Positions 5,201 through 13,396 of a stretch of DNA of 34,817 nucleotides are shown here, piece by piece. Origin of the DNA: Mycobacterium aquaticum (GTDB taxonomy: Bacteria; Actinomycetota; Actinomycetes; Mycobacteriales; Mycobacteriaceae); the NCBI RefSeq assembly GCF_002086485.1, contig NZ_MVHF01000066.1:1-34817 (forward strand), read 5' to 3'. A model generated the notes under the pieces. The model had not been told where the DNA came from, did no database searches, and was given only the letters and a program-made list of their open reading frames with translations. The translations under genes were made by a program, and so were the position numbers. Numbering within the stretch: position 1 is the stretch's first letter; the number at the start of each line of letters is the position of its first letter.

Positions 5201-7111
5201 TCAGGCAGGGGTGCGCAGCTCGGTGAGCTGCCACCGGCCGGCGCCCAGCAGTTCGAGGCGCCGGTCGTGGTGCTGTTCGACGGTGTCGCGGTGGCTGACA
5301 CTGACCACGATCGTGTCGGGCAGCCGGGCACGCAGTGTGGTGTACATCGCGAACTCCTGGCCGGCGTCCAGCGCCGAGGTCGATTCGTCGAGGAACACCG
5401 CCCGCGGCTCGGCCAGCAAGACCCGGGCGAACGCGATGCGCTGTTGTTCGCCGGGGGAGAGCACCTTCGACCAGTCCGACTCCTCGTCGAGGCGGGATGC
5501 CAAGTGTCCCAACGAGACCGTGGCCAGCGCATCCGCGATCGCGTCGTCGGCGAAGGCGCCTGCGGCCGCCGGATAGCTGACCACCGCACGCAGGTCCCCG
5601 AGCGGGGCGTACGGCAATTGGGACACGAACATCACGTCGCCTTCGTCGGGAAATCGGACGGTGCCGGAGCCGAACGGCCACAGCTGTGCGAGGCTGCGCA
5701 GCAGCGTGGTCTTACCGGTCCCCGACGGACCCGTGATGAGCAACGCCTCACCGCTGCTCAGCTGCAGGTCGAGGTGGTCGAGCAACAGCGTGCCGGTCGG
5801 TGAGCGCACCTCGACGGCATCGACGACAAGGCCGTCCAGGCTGGGACCGCTCGCCAATCGCGGTAGCGCCCTTGCCTTTTCGTTCGCGGTGACCAGTCCG
5901 TCGAGCCGGATGATCGCTGCGCGGTAGCCGGCGAACGCGTCGTACACCGCGCGGAAGAAACTCAACGAGTTCTGCACCGAGCCGAACGCGCTCGCCGACT
6001 GCATGACATCGCCCAGCTTGAGCTCACCGGCGAACAACCGCGGCGCCTGCACCATCAACGGCAGCGGGGAGATGATCTGGCTGATCGACCGGTTCCAGCC
6101 GAGGAACGCCACCCCGCGGCGCACCAACCTGCGGTAGTTGGCGATGATCCGCGCGAAACGCAGTGCCAGCGTGCCGCGTTCGGTGTGTTCGCCGCGGTAG
6201 AAGCTCACCGATTCGGCGGCGTCGCGGATGCGCACCAGCGCGTACCGGAACGCGGCGTTGGTCAGCTCGTTGCGGAACGTGAGCCTGATGATGGGGCGGC
6301 CGATCCAGAACGCCACCACGGTCGTCACCGCCACCCACAACAGCGCGATCCAGAACAACGCCTTGGGCACCGTGACACCGAAAAGCGTCAGCGGGCCGGC
6401 CAGATTCCACAGGATCGGGGTGAACGCCACGACCGAGACGATCGAGTTCACCGAACCGAACACGAGGGTCTGCGCCGTGCCGACGGTCGGGGTGTTGGTC
6501 TCGGGGCCGGTCCCGGTGGTGAACACATCGATGTCCTGCTGGATGCGCTGATCCGGGTTGTCCACGGGCTCGCCGCCGAACGACGGCAGGAACCGGGAGC
6601 GGTAGTAGGCCCGGTCGCCGAACCAGTCGCCGGTGAGGTGGTCGGTGAGCCAGACCCGCCAACGAATGATGAAGTACTGCATGAGATACAGGTCGAGCAA
6701 CGTGCGGGTGATGTCGGCGGCGACCAGCAGCGCGAAGATGACGATCGAGCGCCAGAAACCGGCGATACCGGAATCGCGAACCGCCTCGTCACCCGCCCCG
6801 GCACCCTCGAACGCGACCTGCAGGGCCGAGGACTGGTCGTTGGCGTAGTAGCTGAACAACACGTCCATCCGTACCGAGACCAGCACCGACAGCAGCAGCA
6901 CCGCGAGCAGCGCCCACGCCGTGATGCTTTGGCGCCCCGTGAAATACCCGCCGGTGATCCGCCAGAACTGGCGGCCCCACGTGGTGACGCGAGCCAGCGC
7001 GGTCAGCACGGCCAGCATCACCACCGAGCTGATGGCCCACGCCTTGGCCACCCACAGCAACGACGCCAGGATCTCGTTGCCCCAGTTCAGCGCCGGGGTG
7101 AACATCTCCAT
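5201..7111 (-). CDS. BacA/SbmA-family ABC transporter, copy 1 (Rv1819c-like)
   Basis: A 636-aa half transporter with a membrane domain fused to an ATPase. Residues 1 to about 400 form the SbmA_BacA-type membrane part with several hydrophobic segments (near 20-40, 65-85, 125-145 and 240-275). The ATPase has Walker A GPSGTGKTT (461-469), signature LSPGEQQRIAFARVLL, Walker B AVFLDEST and the switch His in VSVSHRD. The M. tuberculosis homologue imports hydrophilic solutes such as vitamin B12 and antimicrobial peptides through a large cavity. This is the downstream member of a tandem pair; both begin MEMFTP and differ throughout, so they are old paralogues. Each has its own leaderless -10 box. The split of roles between the copies is unknown. 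Confidence 0.9.
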   Translation of the reverse strand: MEMFTPALNWGNEILASLLWVAKAWAISSVVMLAVLTALARVTTWGRQFWRITGGYFTGRQSITAWALLAVLLLSVLVSVRMDVLFSYYANDQSSALQVAFEGAGAGDEAVRDSGIAGFWRSIVIFALLVAADITRTLLDLYLMQYFIIRWRVWLTDHLTGDWFGDRAYYRSRFLPSFGGEPVDNPDQRIQQDIDVFTTGTGPETNTPTVGTAQTLVFGSVNSIVSVVAFTPILWNLAGPLTLFGVTVPKALFWIALLWVAVTTVVAFWIGRPIIRLTFRNELTNAAFRYALVRIRDAAESVSFYRGEHTERGTLALRFARIIANYRRLVRRGVAFLGWNRSISQIISPLPLMVQAPRLFAGELKLGDVMQSASAFGSVQNSLSFFRAVYDAFAGYRAAIIRLDGLVTANEKARALPRLASGPSLDGLVVDAVEVRSPTGTLLLDHLDLQLSSGEALLITGPSGTGKTTLLRSLAQLWPFGSGTVRFPDEGDVMFVSQLPYAPLGDLRAVVSYPAAAGAFADDAIADALATVSLGHLASRLDEESDWSKVLSPGEQQRIAFARVLLAEPRAVFLDESTSALDAGQEFAMYTTLRARLPDTIVVSVSHRDTVEQHHDRRLELLGAGRWQLTELRTPA

Positions 7112-7117
7112 GCCGGG

Positions 7118-7123
7118 AACCTA
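7118..7123 (-). promoter_or_regulatory. Leaderless -10 box of transporter copy 1
   Basis: On the - strand TAGGTT lies exactly 6 nt before the ATG at 7111, in the 23-nt gap after transporter copy 2. No good ribosome site is present. The same geometry is found before copy 2 (TACCTT), so the promoter may have been duplicated with the gene. Confidence 0.45.
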
Positions 7124-7134
7124 CCGGCGAAGGG

Positions 7135-9069
7135 CTATTGCTGATCGACCAACGCGGGGTTGCGGTTGCAGTCCTCGTCGACTTCGCTGAGCCGCCAACG
7201 GCCTTCGCCGAGCAGCTCGAGGTGCTGCTCGTGATGCTGGCCGACGGTTCTGCGGTGCGTGACGCTGACCAGGATGGTGTCCGGGAGGTGTTTGCGCACC
7301 AAGGCGTACAGCATGTATTCGAGGCCCTCGTCGAGTGCGGAGGTGGACTCGTCCATGAAGACCGCCTTGGGCTTGGTCAGCAGCACGCGGGCGAACGCGA
7401 TGCGCTGCTGCTCGCCCGGGGACAGCACCTTGGCCCAGTCGGCCACCTCGGACAGCCGCTGGCTGCACTGCGGCAGGGCGACCTGCTCGAAGGCCCAGAA
7501 CAGGGTTTCGTCGGGAATCTCGCCCGGCTTCTTCGGGTAGGACACGACAGCCCGCAGATCGCCGAGCGGGACGTAGGGCATCTGCGAGAGGAACATCGTC
7601 TCCTCGACGCCCTGCGGGCAGCGGAACGTGCCGGTGGCGTATGGCCACAGCTGGGCCAGGGAACGCAGCAGGGTGGTCTTGCCCGCGCCGGAGCGGCCCG
7701 TGACGATCAGGGTGTCGCCGGTGTTCAGCTGCAGGTCGAGGTCCTCGATCAGCTTCTCGCCGCCGGGTGTGTTGATGCAGACGTCCTCGAGTTCGACGAG
7801 GCAATCGTCACCCACCTCGACGGTCAATTCCGGAAGGGCGCGGCTTTCCTCGTTGGCGACCACCAGGCCGTGCAGACGCATGATGGATGCCCGCCAGCCC
7901 GCGAAGCCGTCGTAGTTGTTGCGGAAGAACGACAGACCGTCCTGGATGCTGCCGAAGGCCGACGACGTCTGCGAGATGTCGCCGAACTTGATCTCACCGG
8001 CGAACATGCGCGGGCCCTGGATGATCCACGGCAGTGGGTTGATGATCTGGCTGACGGTGAGATTCCATCCGTAGAACTTCACCGAACGGTTGATGAACCG
8101 CTTGTAGTTGCTGACGACCGGTTCGAACCGCTGCCGCAGCTGCAGCCGTTCGGCCAGCTCACCGCGGTAGAAGGCGACAGCCTCCGAGGCGTCGCGCAAC
8201 CGCACCAGCGCATACCGGAACGCGGCGTTGTACCGCTCGTTGTTGAAGGTCAGGCGGGTCAGCGGATGGCCGACCCAGAACGCCACGATGCTGGCCACCA
8301 GCACGTAGGCGAAGGCGATCCAGAACATCGCCCTGGGCAGCGTGACCCCGAACAGGGTGAGGTTGCCCGAGAGGTTCCACAGGATCACCGCAAAGGAACC
8401 GACGCTCACGATGGCGTCGATGGCGCCGAACAACAGCGTGCTCTTGGTGAAGGTGTTGGGATTGCTCGGCAGCGGGCCGATGCCGTTGGTGAAGATGTCG
8501 ATGTCGGACTGGATGCGCTGGTCGGGGTTGTCGATGCCGTCGTCGATGAACCGCCCGCGGTAGTACGCCCTGCCCTTGAGCCAATCGCCCGTGAGCCGAT
8601 CGGTCAGCCAGGCACGCCACCTCAGGGTGAAGCGCTGCATCAAGAACAGGTCCAGCATGATGCGCACCACGTGGATGGTGGCCAGGATGGCGAAGTGGAT
8701 CAGTGCCCACCAGAAGCCGTGGATGCCGGACTCTTTGACCGCCTGATTGCCCGCGCCGATCCCCTCGAACGCGGTCTGTGCCGACGACATCAGATCGTTG
8801 CCGTAGTAGCTCATCAGCACGTCGATCCGGACACCGCCGATCACCGACAGCAACAGCACCGACAACCAGATCCACACCTTGATGCTGTCGGCGCCCCTGA
8901 AGTAATCGCCGGTGATCCGCCACCACTGCCGGCCCCAGGTCGTGAACCGCCCGACCAGCGTCAGCACGATCAGAGTGGGGACCGCCGTGTACAGCCACAC
9001 CGTCGCGACCCACTTCAGCGATGTGCCCAACTCGGTGCCCCAGTCGAGTGACGGGGTGAACATCTCCAT
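7135..9069 (-). CDS. BacA/SbmA-family ABC transporter, copy 2 (Rv1819c-like)
   Basis: A 644-aa protein with the same layout as the gene downstream: an SbmA/BacA-type membrane domain, then an ATPase with Walker A GRSGAGKTT (458-466), signature LSPGEQQRIAFARVLL, Walker B AVFMDEST and the switch His in VSVTHRR. By eye about half of the aligned N-terminal residues are shared with copy 1 (for example TTWGRQ-WRIT and SGI-GFW). The regions differ enough that this is not an assembly artefact. It is first in the two-gene unit and divergent from secA2. Likely role: uptake of peptides, cobalamin or other hydrophilic solutes across the inner membrane. The C-terminal end (DEDCNRNPALVDQQ) extends beyond that of copy 1. 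Confidence 0.9.
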   Translation of the reverse strand: MEMFTPSLDWGTELGTSLKWVATVWLYTAVPTLIVLTLVGRFTTWGRQWWRITGDYFRGADSIKVWIWLSVLLLSVIGGVRIDVLMSYYGNDLMSSAQTAFEGIGAGNQAVKESGIHGFWWALIHFAILATIHVVRIMLDLFLMQRFTLRWRAWLTDRLTGDWLKGRAYYRGRFIDDGIDNPDQRIQSDIDIFTNGIGPLPSNPNTFTKSTLLFGAIDAIVSVGSFAVILWNLSGNLTLFGVTLPRAMFWIAFAYVLVASIVAFWVGHPLTRLTFNNERYNAAFRYALVRLRDASEAVAFYRGELAERLQLRQRFEPVVSNYKRFINRSVKFYGWNLTVSQIINPLPWIIQGPRMFAGEIKFGDISQTSSAFGSIQDGLSFFRNNYDGFAGWRASIMRLHGLVVANEESRALPELTVEVGDDCLVELEDVCINTPGGEKLIEDLDLQLNTGDTLIVTGRSGAGKTTLLRSLAQLWPYATGTFRCPQGVEETMFLSQMPYVPLGDLRAVVSYPKKPGEIPDETLFWAFEQVALPQCSQRLSEVADWAKVLSPGEQQRIAFARVLLTKPKAVFMDESTSALDEGLEYMLYALVRKHLPDTILVSVTHRRTVGQHHEQHLELLGEGRWRLSEVDEDCNRNPALVDQQ

Positions 9070-9075
9070 GCGGGC

Positions 9076-9081
9076 AAGGTA
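9076..9081 (-). promoter_or_regulatory. Leaderless -10 box of transporter copy 2
   Basis: On the - strand TACCTT lies exactly 6 nt before the ATG at 9069, and no ribosome site is visible. The mRNA would begin at the start codon. It is back to back with the secA2 promoter inside a 71-bp intergenic space. Confidence 0.5.
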
Positions 9082-9128
9082 CTCCGCGATGCTGCCACGG
9101 GCGTGGTGGACGCAGATCAGCCTCCGCG

Positions 9129-9134
9129 TAACGT
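9129..9134 (+). promoter_or_regulatory. Leaderless -10 box of secA2
   Basis: TAACGT lies exactly 6 nt before the GTG at 9141. No Shine-Dalgarno sequence is visible upstream, so a leaderless transcript is likely. Confidence 0.5.
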
Positions 9135-9140
9135 GAACAT

Positions 9141-11486
9141 GTGCCGAAGACGTCCAGCGCCAAACCGGGGCGCTTGAGCAGCAAGTTCTGGAAGCTACTG
9201 GGTGCCACCACCGAGCGCAACGAGGCTCGTTCGCTCTCGGAGGTCAAAGGTGCTGCCAAGTTCGAGGAGAAGGCTGCCGACCTCGACGACGAGCAGCTGA
9301 CCAAGGCCGCCAAGCTGCTGCAGCTCGAGGATCTGGCCGAGTCCGCCGATATCCCGCAGTTCCTGGCCATCGCCCGTGAGGCTGCGGAGAGGACGACATC
9401 TCTGCGGCCGTTCGACGTACAGCTGCTCGGGGCGCTGCGGATGCTGGCCGGTGACGTGGTCGAGATGGCCACCGGTGAGGGCAAGACGCTGTCCGGTGCG
9501 ATCGCCGCTGCGGGTTATGCCCTCGGCGGGCGCAGCGTGCACGTCATCACCATCAACGACTATCTGGCCAAACGCGACGCCGAATGGATGGGTCCGCTGC
9601 TCGAGGCGCTCGGCCTGACCGTCGGCTGGATCACCGAGGATTCGACGGCCGAGGAGCGGCGCGCGGCCTACGAGTGCGACGTCACATATGCGTCGGTCAA
9701 CGAGATCGGCTTCGACGTCCTGCGTGATCAGCTGGTCACCGATGTCGCCGATCTGGTATCGCCCAATCCTGACGTCGCGCTCATCGACGAGGCGGATTCG
9801 GTGCTGGTCGACGAGGCGCTGGTGCCGCTCGTGCTGGCCGGCACCAGCCACCGCGAACAGCCGCGCGTCGAGATCATCCGGCTCGTCGGCGAGCTCACCG
9901 CAGGCACCGACTACGACACCGACGACGACAACCGCAACGTGCACCTCACCGACGCGGGTGCGCGCAAGCTCGAAGCCCGCCTGGGCAACATCGACCTCTA
10001 CTCCGAGGAGCACGTCGGCACCACGCTCACCGAGGTCAACGTCGCGCTGCACGCGCACGTGCTGCTGCAGCGCGACGTGCACTACATCGTGCGCGACGAC
10101 GCCGTGCACCTGATCAACTCCTCGCGCGGGCGCATCGCGTCGCTGCAGCGCTGGCCCGATGGTCTGCAGGCCGCCGTGGAAGCCAAGGAGGGTATCGAGA
10201 CCACCGAGACCGGCGAGGTCCTCGACACCATCACGGTCCAGGCGCTGATCAACCGGTATCCGACCGTGTGTGGCATGACCGGCACCGCGCTGGCCGCCGG
10301 TGAGCAGCTGCGCCAGTTCTACAAGCTCGGGGTGTCGCCGATCCCGCCGAACACACCCAACGTCCGGGAGGACGAAACCGACCGGGTGTACATCACGGCC
10401 GCGGCCAAGACCGACGCCATCGTCGAGCACATCGCCGAGGTACACGAGACCGGGCAGCCCGTGCTGGTCGGCACGCACGACGTGGCCGAATCCGAAGAGC
10501 TGCACGAGAAGCTGGTCAAGGCCGGTGTGCCCGCCGTGGTCCTCAACGCCAAGAACGACGCCGAAGAGGCCGCGGTGATCGCCGAGGCCGGAAAGCTCGG
10601 TTCGGTGACGGTGTCCACCCAGATGGCCGGGCGTGGCACCGACATCCGTCTTGGTGGCTCCGACGTGGGCGACGACGCCGCGGAGAAAGACAAAGTGTCC
10701 GAGCTCGGCGGCCTGCACGTCGTCGGTACGGGTAGGCACCACACCGAGCGGCTCGACAACCAGCTGCGCGGCCGTGCCGGGCGCCAGGGTGACCCCGGCT
10801 CGTCGGTGTTCTTCTCCAGCTGGGAGGACGAGGTGGTGGCCGCCCATCTGGACAGTGGCAAGCTGCCGATGGAAACCGACGAGGACGGCCGGATCATCAG
10901 CCCCAAGGCCGCCGGGCTGCTCGACCACGCCCAGCGGGTCGCCGAGGGCAGGCTGCTCGACGTGCACGCCAACACCTGGCGCTACAACCAGCTGATCGCC
11001 CAGCAGCGCACCATCATCGTGGACCGCCGCGACACCCTGCTGCGCACCGAAACGGCACGTGACGAACTCAAGGAACGCTCGCCGGAGCGCTACGACAGCC
11101 TCGTCGAAGAGCTGGGGGAGGACGGCGAGGAGAAGCTGGTCAAGATCTGCCGGCTGATCATGCTCTACCACCTGGACCGCGGCTGGTGCGAGCACCTGGC
11201 GTACCTGGCCGACATCCGCGAGAGCATCCACCTGCGGGCCTTGGGCCGGCAGAATCCGCTCGACGAGTTCCACCGGATGGCGGTCGATGCGTTCGCATCA
11301 CTGGCCGCCGACGCCATCGAAGCGGCCCAGCAGACCTTCGACACCGCCGACTCGATCGAGGACGAACCCGGCATCGATCTGTCCAAGCTGGCCCGTCCCA
11401 CCTCGACGTGGACGTACATGGTCCACGACAACCCGCTCAACGACGACACCATGTCTGCACTGAGCCTGCCCGGGGTGTTCCGCTAA
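9141..11486 (+). CDS. secA2: Accessory preprotein translocase ATPase SecA2
   Basis: A 781-aa SecA-type motor, shorter than housekeeping SecA and lacking its C-terminal zinc-binding tail. Visible motifs are Walker A GEGKT (112-116, Lys115), DEAD-type Walker B DEAD (216-219) and the motif V/VI regions TQMAGRGTDIRLGG and QLRGRAGRQGDPGSS. In mycobacteria SecA2 works with the SecYEG channel to export a small set of proteins, including solute-binding proteins and, in pathogens, virulence factors. Lys115 matches the residue number of the M. tuberculosis protein as I recall it, which supports the GTG start. It is divergent from the BacA-type pair and 9 bp ahead of pgsA2. Confidence 0.95.
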   Translation: MPKTSSAKPGRLSSKFWKLLGATTERNEARSLSEVKGAAKFEEKAADLDDEQLTKAAKLLQLEDLAESADIPQFLAIAREAAERTTSLRPFDVQLLGALRMLAGDVVEMATGEGKTLSGAIAAAGYALGGRSVHVITINDYLAKRDAEWMGPLLEALGLTVGWITEDSTAEERRAAYECDVTYASVNEIGFDVLRDQLVTDVADLVSPNPDVALIDEADSVLVDEALVPLVLAGTSHREQPRVEIIRLVGELTAGTDYDTDDDNRNVHLTDAGARKLEARLGNIDLYSEEHVGTTLTEVNVALHAHVLLQRDVHYIVRDDAVHLINSSRGRIASLQRWPDGLQAAVEAKEGIETTETGEVLDTITVQALINRYPTVCGMTGTALAAGEQLRQFYKLGVSPIPPNTPNVREDETDRVYITAAAKTDAIVEHIAEVHETGQPVLVGTHDVAESEELHEKLVKAGVPAVVLNAKNDAEEAAVIAEAGKLGSVTVSTQMAGRGTDIRLGGSDVGDDAAEKDKVSELGGLHVVGTGRHHTERLDNQLRGRAGRQGDPGSSVFFSSWEDEVVAAHLDSGKLPMETDEDGRIISPKAAGLLDHAQRVAEGRLLDVHANTWRYNQLIAQQRTIIVDRRDTLLRTETARDELKERSPERYDSLVEELGEDGEEKLVKICRLIMLYHLDRGWCEHLAYLADIRESIHLRALGRQNPLDEFHRMAVDAFASLAADAIEAAQQTFDTADSIEDEPGIDLSKLARPTSTWTYMVHDNPLNDDTMSALSLPGVFR

Positions 11487-11489
11487 GTT
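11484..11489 (+). promoter_or_regulatory. Possible internal leaderless -10 box of pgsA2
   Basis: TAAGTT, which includes the secA2 stop codon TAA, lies exactly 6 nt before the ATG at 11496. The 9-nt gap has no ribosome site. The geometry matches the other leaderless starts, but one TANNNT match is weak evidence. Confidence 0.35.
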
Positions 11490-11495
11490 TTAGCC

Positions 11496-12125
11496 ATGGA
11501 CAACGCGCCTGCTCCCGAGGGCAGGAGCGCACCCCCGGACGTGACCGCGGCGCCGGACCGGATCCTTACCGTGCCCAACGTTCTGAGCGCATTGCGCCTG
11601 GTGCTGGTGCCGGTCTTCCTGTGGCTGCTGTTCGGTGTGCACGCCAACGGCTGGGCGGTGGCCGTGCTGATGTTCAGCGGGTTCTCCGACTGGGCCGACG
11701 GCAAGATCGCGCGGCTGATGGCCAACCAGTCGTCTCGGCTTGGCGAGCTGCTGGATCCCCTGGTGGACCGGATCTACATGGTCACCATCCCGGTCGCGCT
11801 GGCCTTCTACGGCGTGGTGCCGTGGTGGTTCGTGGCGACGCTGATCGGACGTGATGTGGTGCTGGCGGCGACTCTGCCGGTGGTGCGCAGCCGCGGGCTG
11901 ACCGCACTGCCGGTGACCTACATCGGCAAGGCGGCCACCTTCGCGCTGATGTCCGGTTTCCCGCTGGTTCTGCTCGGGCAATGGGATGCGTTGTGGAGCA
12001 GGGTGATTCTGTACTGCGGCTGGGCCTTCCTGATCTGGGGTCTGGCGCTGTACCTGTGGTCGGCGGTGCTCTACCTGATTCAGGTGGTGTTGGTGGTGCG
12101 CCGCCTTCCGAGGTCGGCGCGATGA
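11496..12125 (+). CDS. pgsA2: CDP-alcohol phosphatidyltransferase (PgsA2)
   Basis: A 209-aa integral membrane enzyme of phospholipid synthesis. The CDP-alcohol phosphotransferase signature is complete: DWADGKIAR followed by GELLDPLVD (about residues 68-93), which supplies the four Asp residues for metal and CDP-diacylglycerol. Around it are about six hydrophobic segments. The family transfers a phosphatidyl group from CDP-diacylglycerol to an alcohol; glycerol-3-phosphate or phosphatidylglycerol (a cardiolipin synthase role) are both plausible acceptors. Its stop overlaps the next start (ATGA at 12122-12125), so it is translated together with the DUF881 gene. Identity as PgsA2 rests on order (secA2-pgsA2-DUF881-sbp-DUF881). 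Confidence 0.9.
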   Translation: MDNAPAPEGRSAPPDVTAAPDRILTVPNVLSALRLVLVPVFLWLLFGVHANGWAVAVLMFSGFSDWADGKIARLMANQSSRLGELLDPLVDRIYMVTIPVALAFYGVVPWWFVATLIGRDVVLAATLPVVRSRGLTALPVTYIGKAATFALMSGFPLVLLGQWDALWSRVILYCGWAFLIWGLALYLWSAVLYLIQVVLVVRRLPRSAR

Positions 12126-13039
12126 GCGCCGAGGGCAGTTCGCTGGGGGGTTACGCCTCGGGAGCAGGACTCAACAGCCACGACGCCGACGCGCCGACGC
12201 GCATCCCGGTGCCGTCGCTGCTGCGGTCCCTGCTGTCCGAGCACCTCGATCCCGGCTACGCCGCGGCGGCCGCTGCCCGCGAGGCCGGCGGCAAGCCGCG
12301 GCCCCGGCTCGGTGAGTGGGCCTGGCAGGTGCTGGCCGCGCTGGCGATCGCCACCGTCTTCGCGGTGGCAGCTGCACAGGCCGACATCGCCGCGCCTGCC
12401 GCCCGACAGGCCCAGCACACGCTGGCCGGCCGCGTACGGGCCGCCGAGGCCAGCACCCGACACGCCGGGGCGACGCGCGACGAGCTGGCCGACCAGGTGG
12501 ACGCCGAACGACGCGCCAAGCTGGGTATGGACGAGAACGGTCAACAGTTGCTGAGCGACCTCGACACCGCCAACATCGCCGCTGCCGCGACACCGATGAT
12601 CGGTCCGGGCCTCACTGTCACGGTGACCGATCCCGGCATGTCGAAAGACCTCAGCGACGTGTCCAAACAGCGGGTGGCGGGCAGCCAGCAGGTGATCCTC
12701 GACCGGGACCTGCAACTCGTGGTCAATTCGCTGTGGGTCAGTGGCGCCGAGGCGATCTCGGTCGGCGGGGTGCGGGTCGGGCCCGGTGTCACCATCCGGC
12801 AGGCCGGCGGCGGCATTCTGGTCGACAATCAGCCGATCACCAGTCCGTATGCCATCGTGGCCATCGGACCGCCGCACGGCATGGCCGACGTCTTCAACCG
12901 CAGTCCCGGGCTGCAACGGCTACGGCTGTTGGAGACCTCATACGGTGTCGGGGTCAGCGTCAGTGCCGGCGACGGCCTGAGCGTACCGGCGGTCTCGGTA
13001 CGAGATGTGAACTTCGCCAAGCAGATTGGACCACCTTGA
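12122..13039 (+). CDS. DUF881 membrane-anchored protein (Rv1823-like)
   Basis: A 305-aa protein with a cytoplasmic N-terminus, one membrane segment (about residues 66-86), a short coiled coil (about 90-130) and an extracytoplasmic DUF881 domain. The domain shows the usual MIGPGLTVTVTDPG start, the AEAISVGGVRVGPG strand-turn and the SPYAIVAIGPPHGM motif. The fold is ACT-like; the function is not established. The ATG at 12122 overlaps the pgsA2 stop, fitting translational coupling and excluding a longer GTG-started reading. It forms an unbroken set with the small basic protein and a second DUF881 gene, a cluster kept in many Gram-positive bacteria near cell-division or envelope genes. Confidence 0.85.
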   Translation: MSAEGSSLGGYASGAGLNSHDADAPTRIPVPSLLRSLLSEHLDPGYAAAAAAREAGGKPRPRLGEWAWQVLAALAIATVFAVAAAQADIAAPAARQAQHTLAGRVRAAEASTRHAGATRDELADQVDAERRAKLGMDENGQQLLSDLDTANIAAAATPMIGPGLTVTVTDPGMSKDLSDVSKQRVAGSQQVILDRDLQLVVNSLWVSGAEAISVGGVRVGPGVTIRQAGGGILVDNQPITSPYAIVAIGPPHGMADVFNRSPGLQRLRLLETSYGVGVSVSAGDGLSVPAVSVRDVNFAKQIGPP

Positions 13040-13062
13040 GAAACACAGGATTGACCAGGTAG

Positions 13063-13395
13063 ATGATCGGAATCGCCGCACTTGTCGTCGGGATCGTGCT
13101 GGGGTTGGTGTTTCACCCCAACGTGCCTGAGTTCGTCGAGCCCTACCTGCCGATCGCCGTCGTCGCGGCGCTCGACGCGGTGTTCGGCGGCCTGCGTGCC
13201 TACCTGGAACGCATCTTCGACTCCAAGGTGTTCGTCATCTCGTTCGTGTTCAACGTGCTGGTCGCAGCGTTGATCGTGTACGTCGGCGATCAGCTGGGTG
13301 TCGGCACCCAGCTGTCGACGGCGATCATCGTGGTGCTCGGTATCCGGATCTTCGGCAATGCTGCGGCGTTGCGACGCAGGCTGTTCGGCGCCTGA
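13063..13395 (+). CDS. sbp: Small basic membrane protein (Sbp, DUF1290)
   Basis: A 110-aa protein that is nearly all membrane: segments at about 2-17, 28-45, 56-74 and 82-100. It ends in a basic tail (ALRRRLFGA). Between segments 2 and 3 is the family-typical FGGLRAYLERIFDSKVF stretch. Known homologues are called small basic protein, with no firm biochemical role. It lies between two DUF881 genes and ends one nt before the next ATG. A weak AGGTAG precedes its ATG. Membership of a membrane complex with the two DUF881 proteins is an inference from constant neighbourhood. Confidence 0.85.
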   Translation: MIGIAALVVGIVLGLVFHPNVPEFVEPYLPIAVVAALDAVFGGLRAYLERIFDSKVFVISFVFNVLVAALIVYVGDQLGVGTQLSTAIIVVLGIRIFGNAAALRRRLFGA

Positions 13396-13396
13396 C

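Noticed and set aside
7138..9051. A 637-codon + strand frame inside transporter copy 2
   Set aside because: The - strand frame has full ABC motifs; the + strand product is an artefact of GC-rich third positions.
5201..9069. Assembly duplication as explanation for the two transporter genes
   Set aside because: The proteins differ at about half of the positions compared and have different termini, so they are real paralogues.
9195..11273. A 692-codon open frame antisense to secA2
   Set aside because: SecA motifs on the + strand are complete; the antisense product has no domain and shadow-like composition.
11981..12121. N-terminal extension of the first DUF881 protein from a GTG at 11981
   Set aside because: It lies inside pgsA2 in another frame; the ATGA overlap at 12122 is the normal coupled start.
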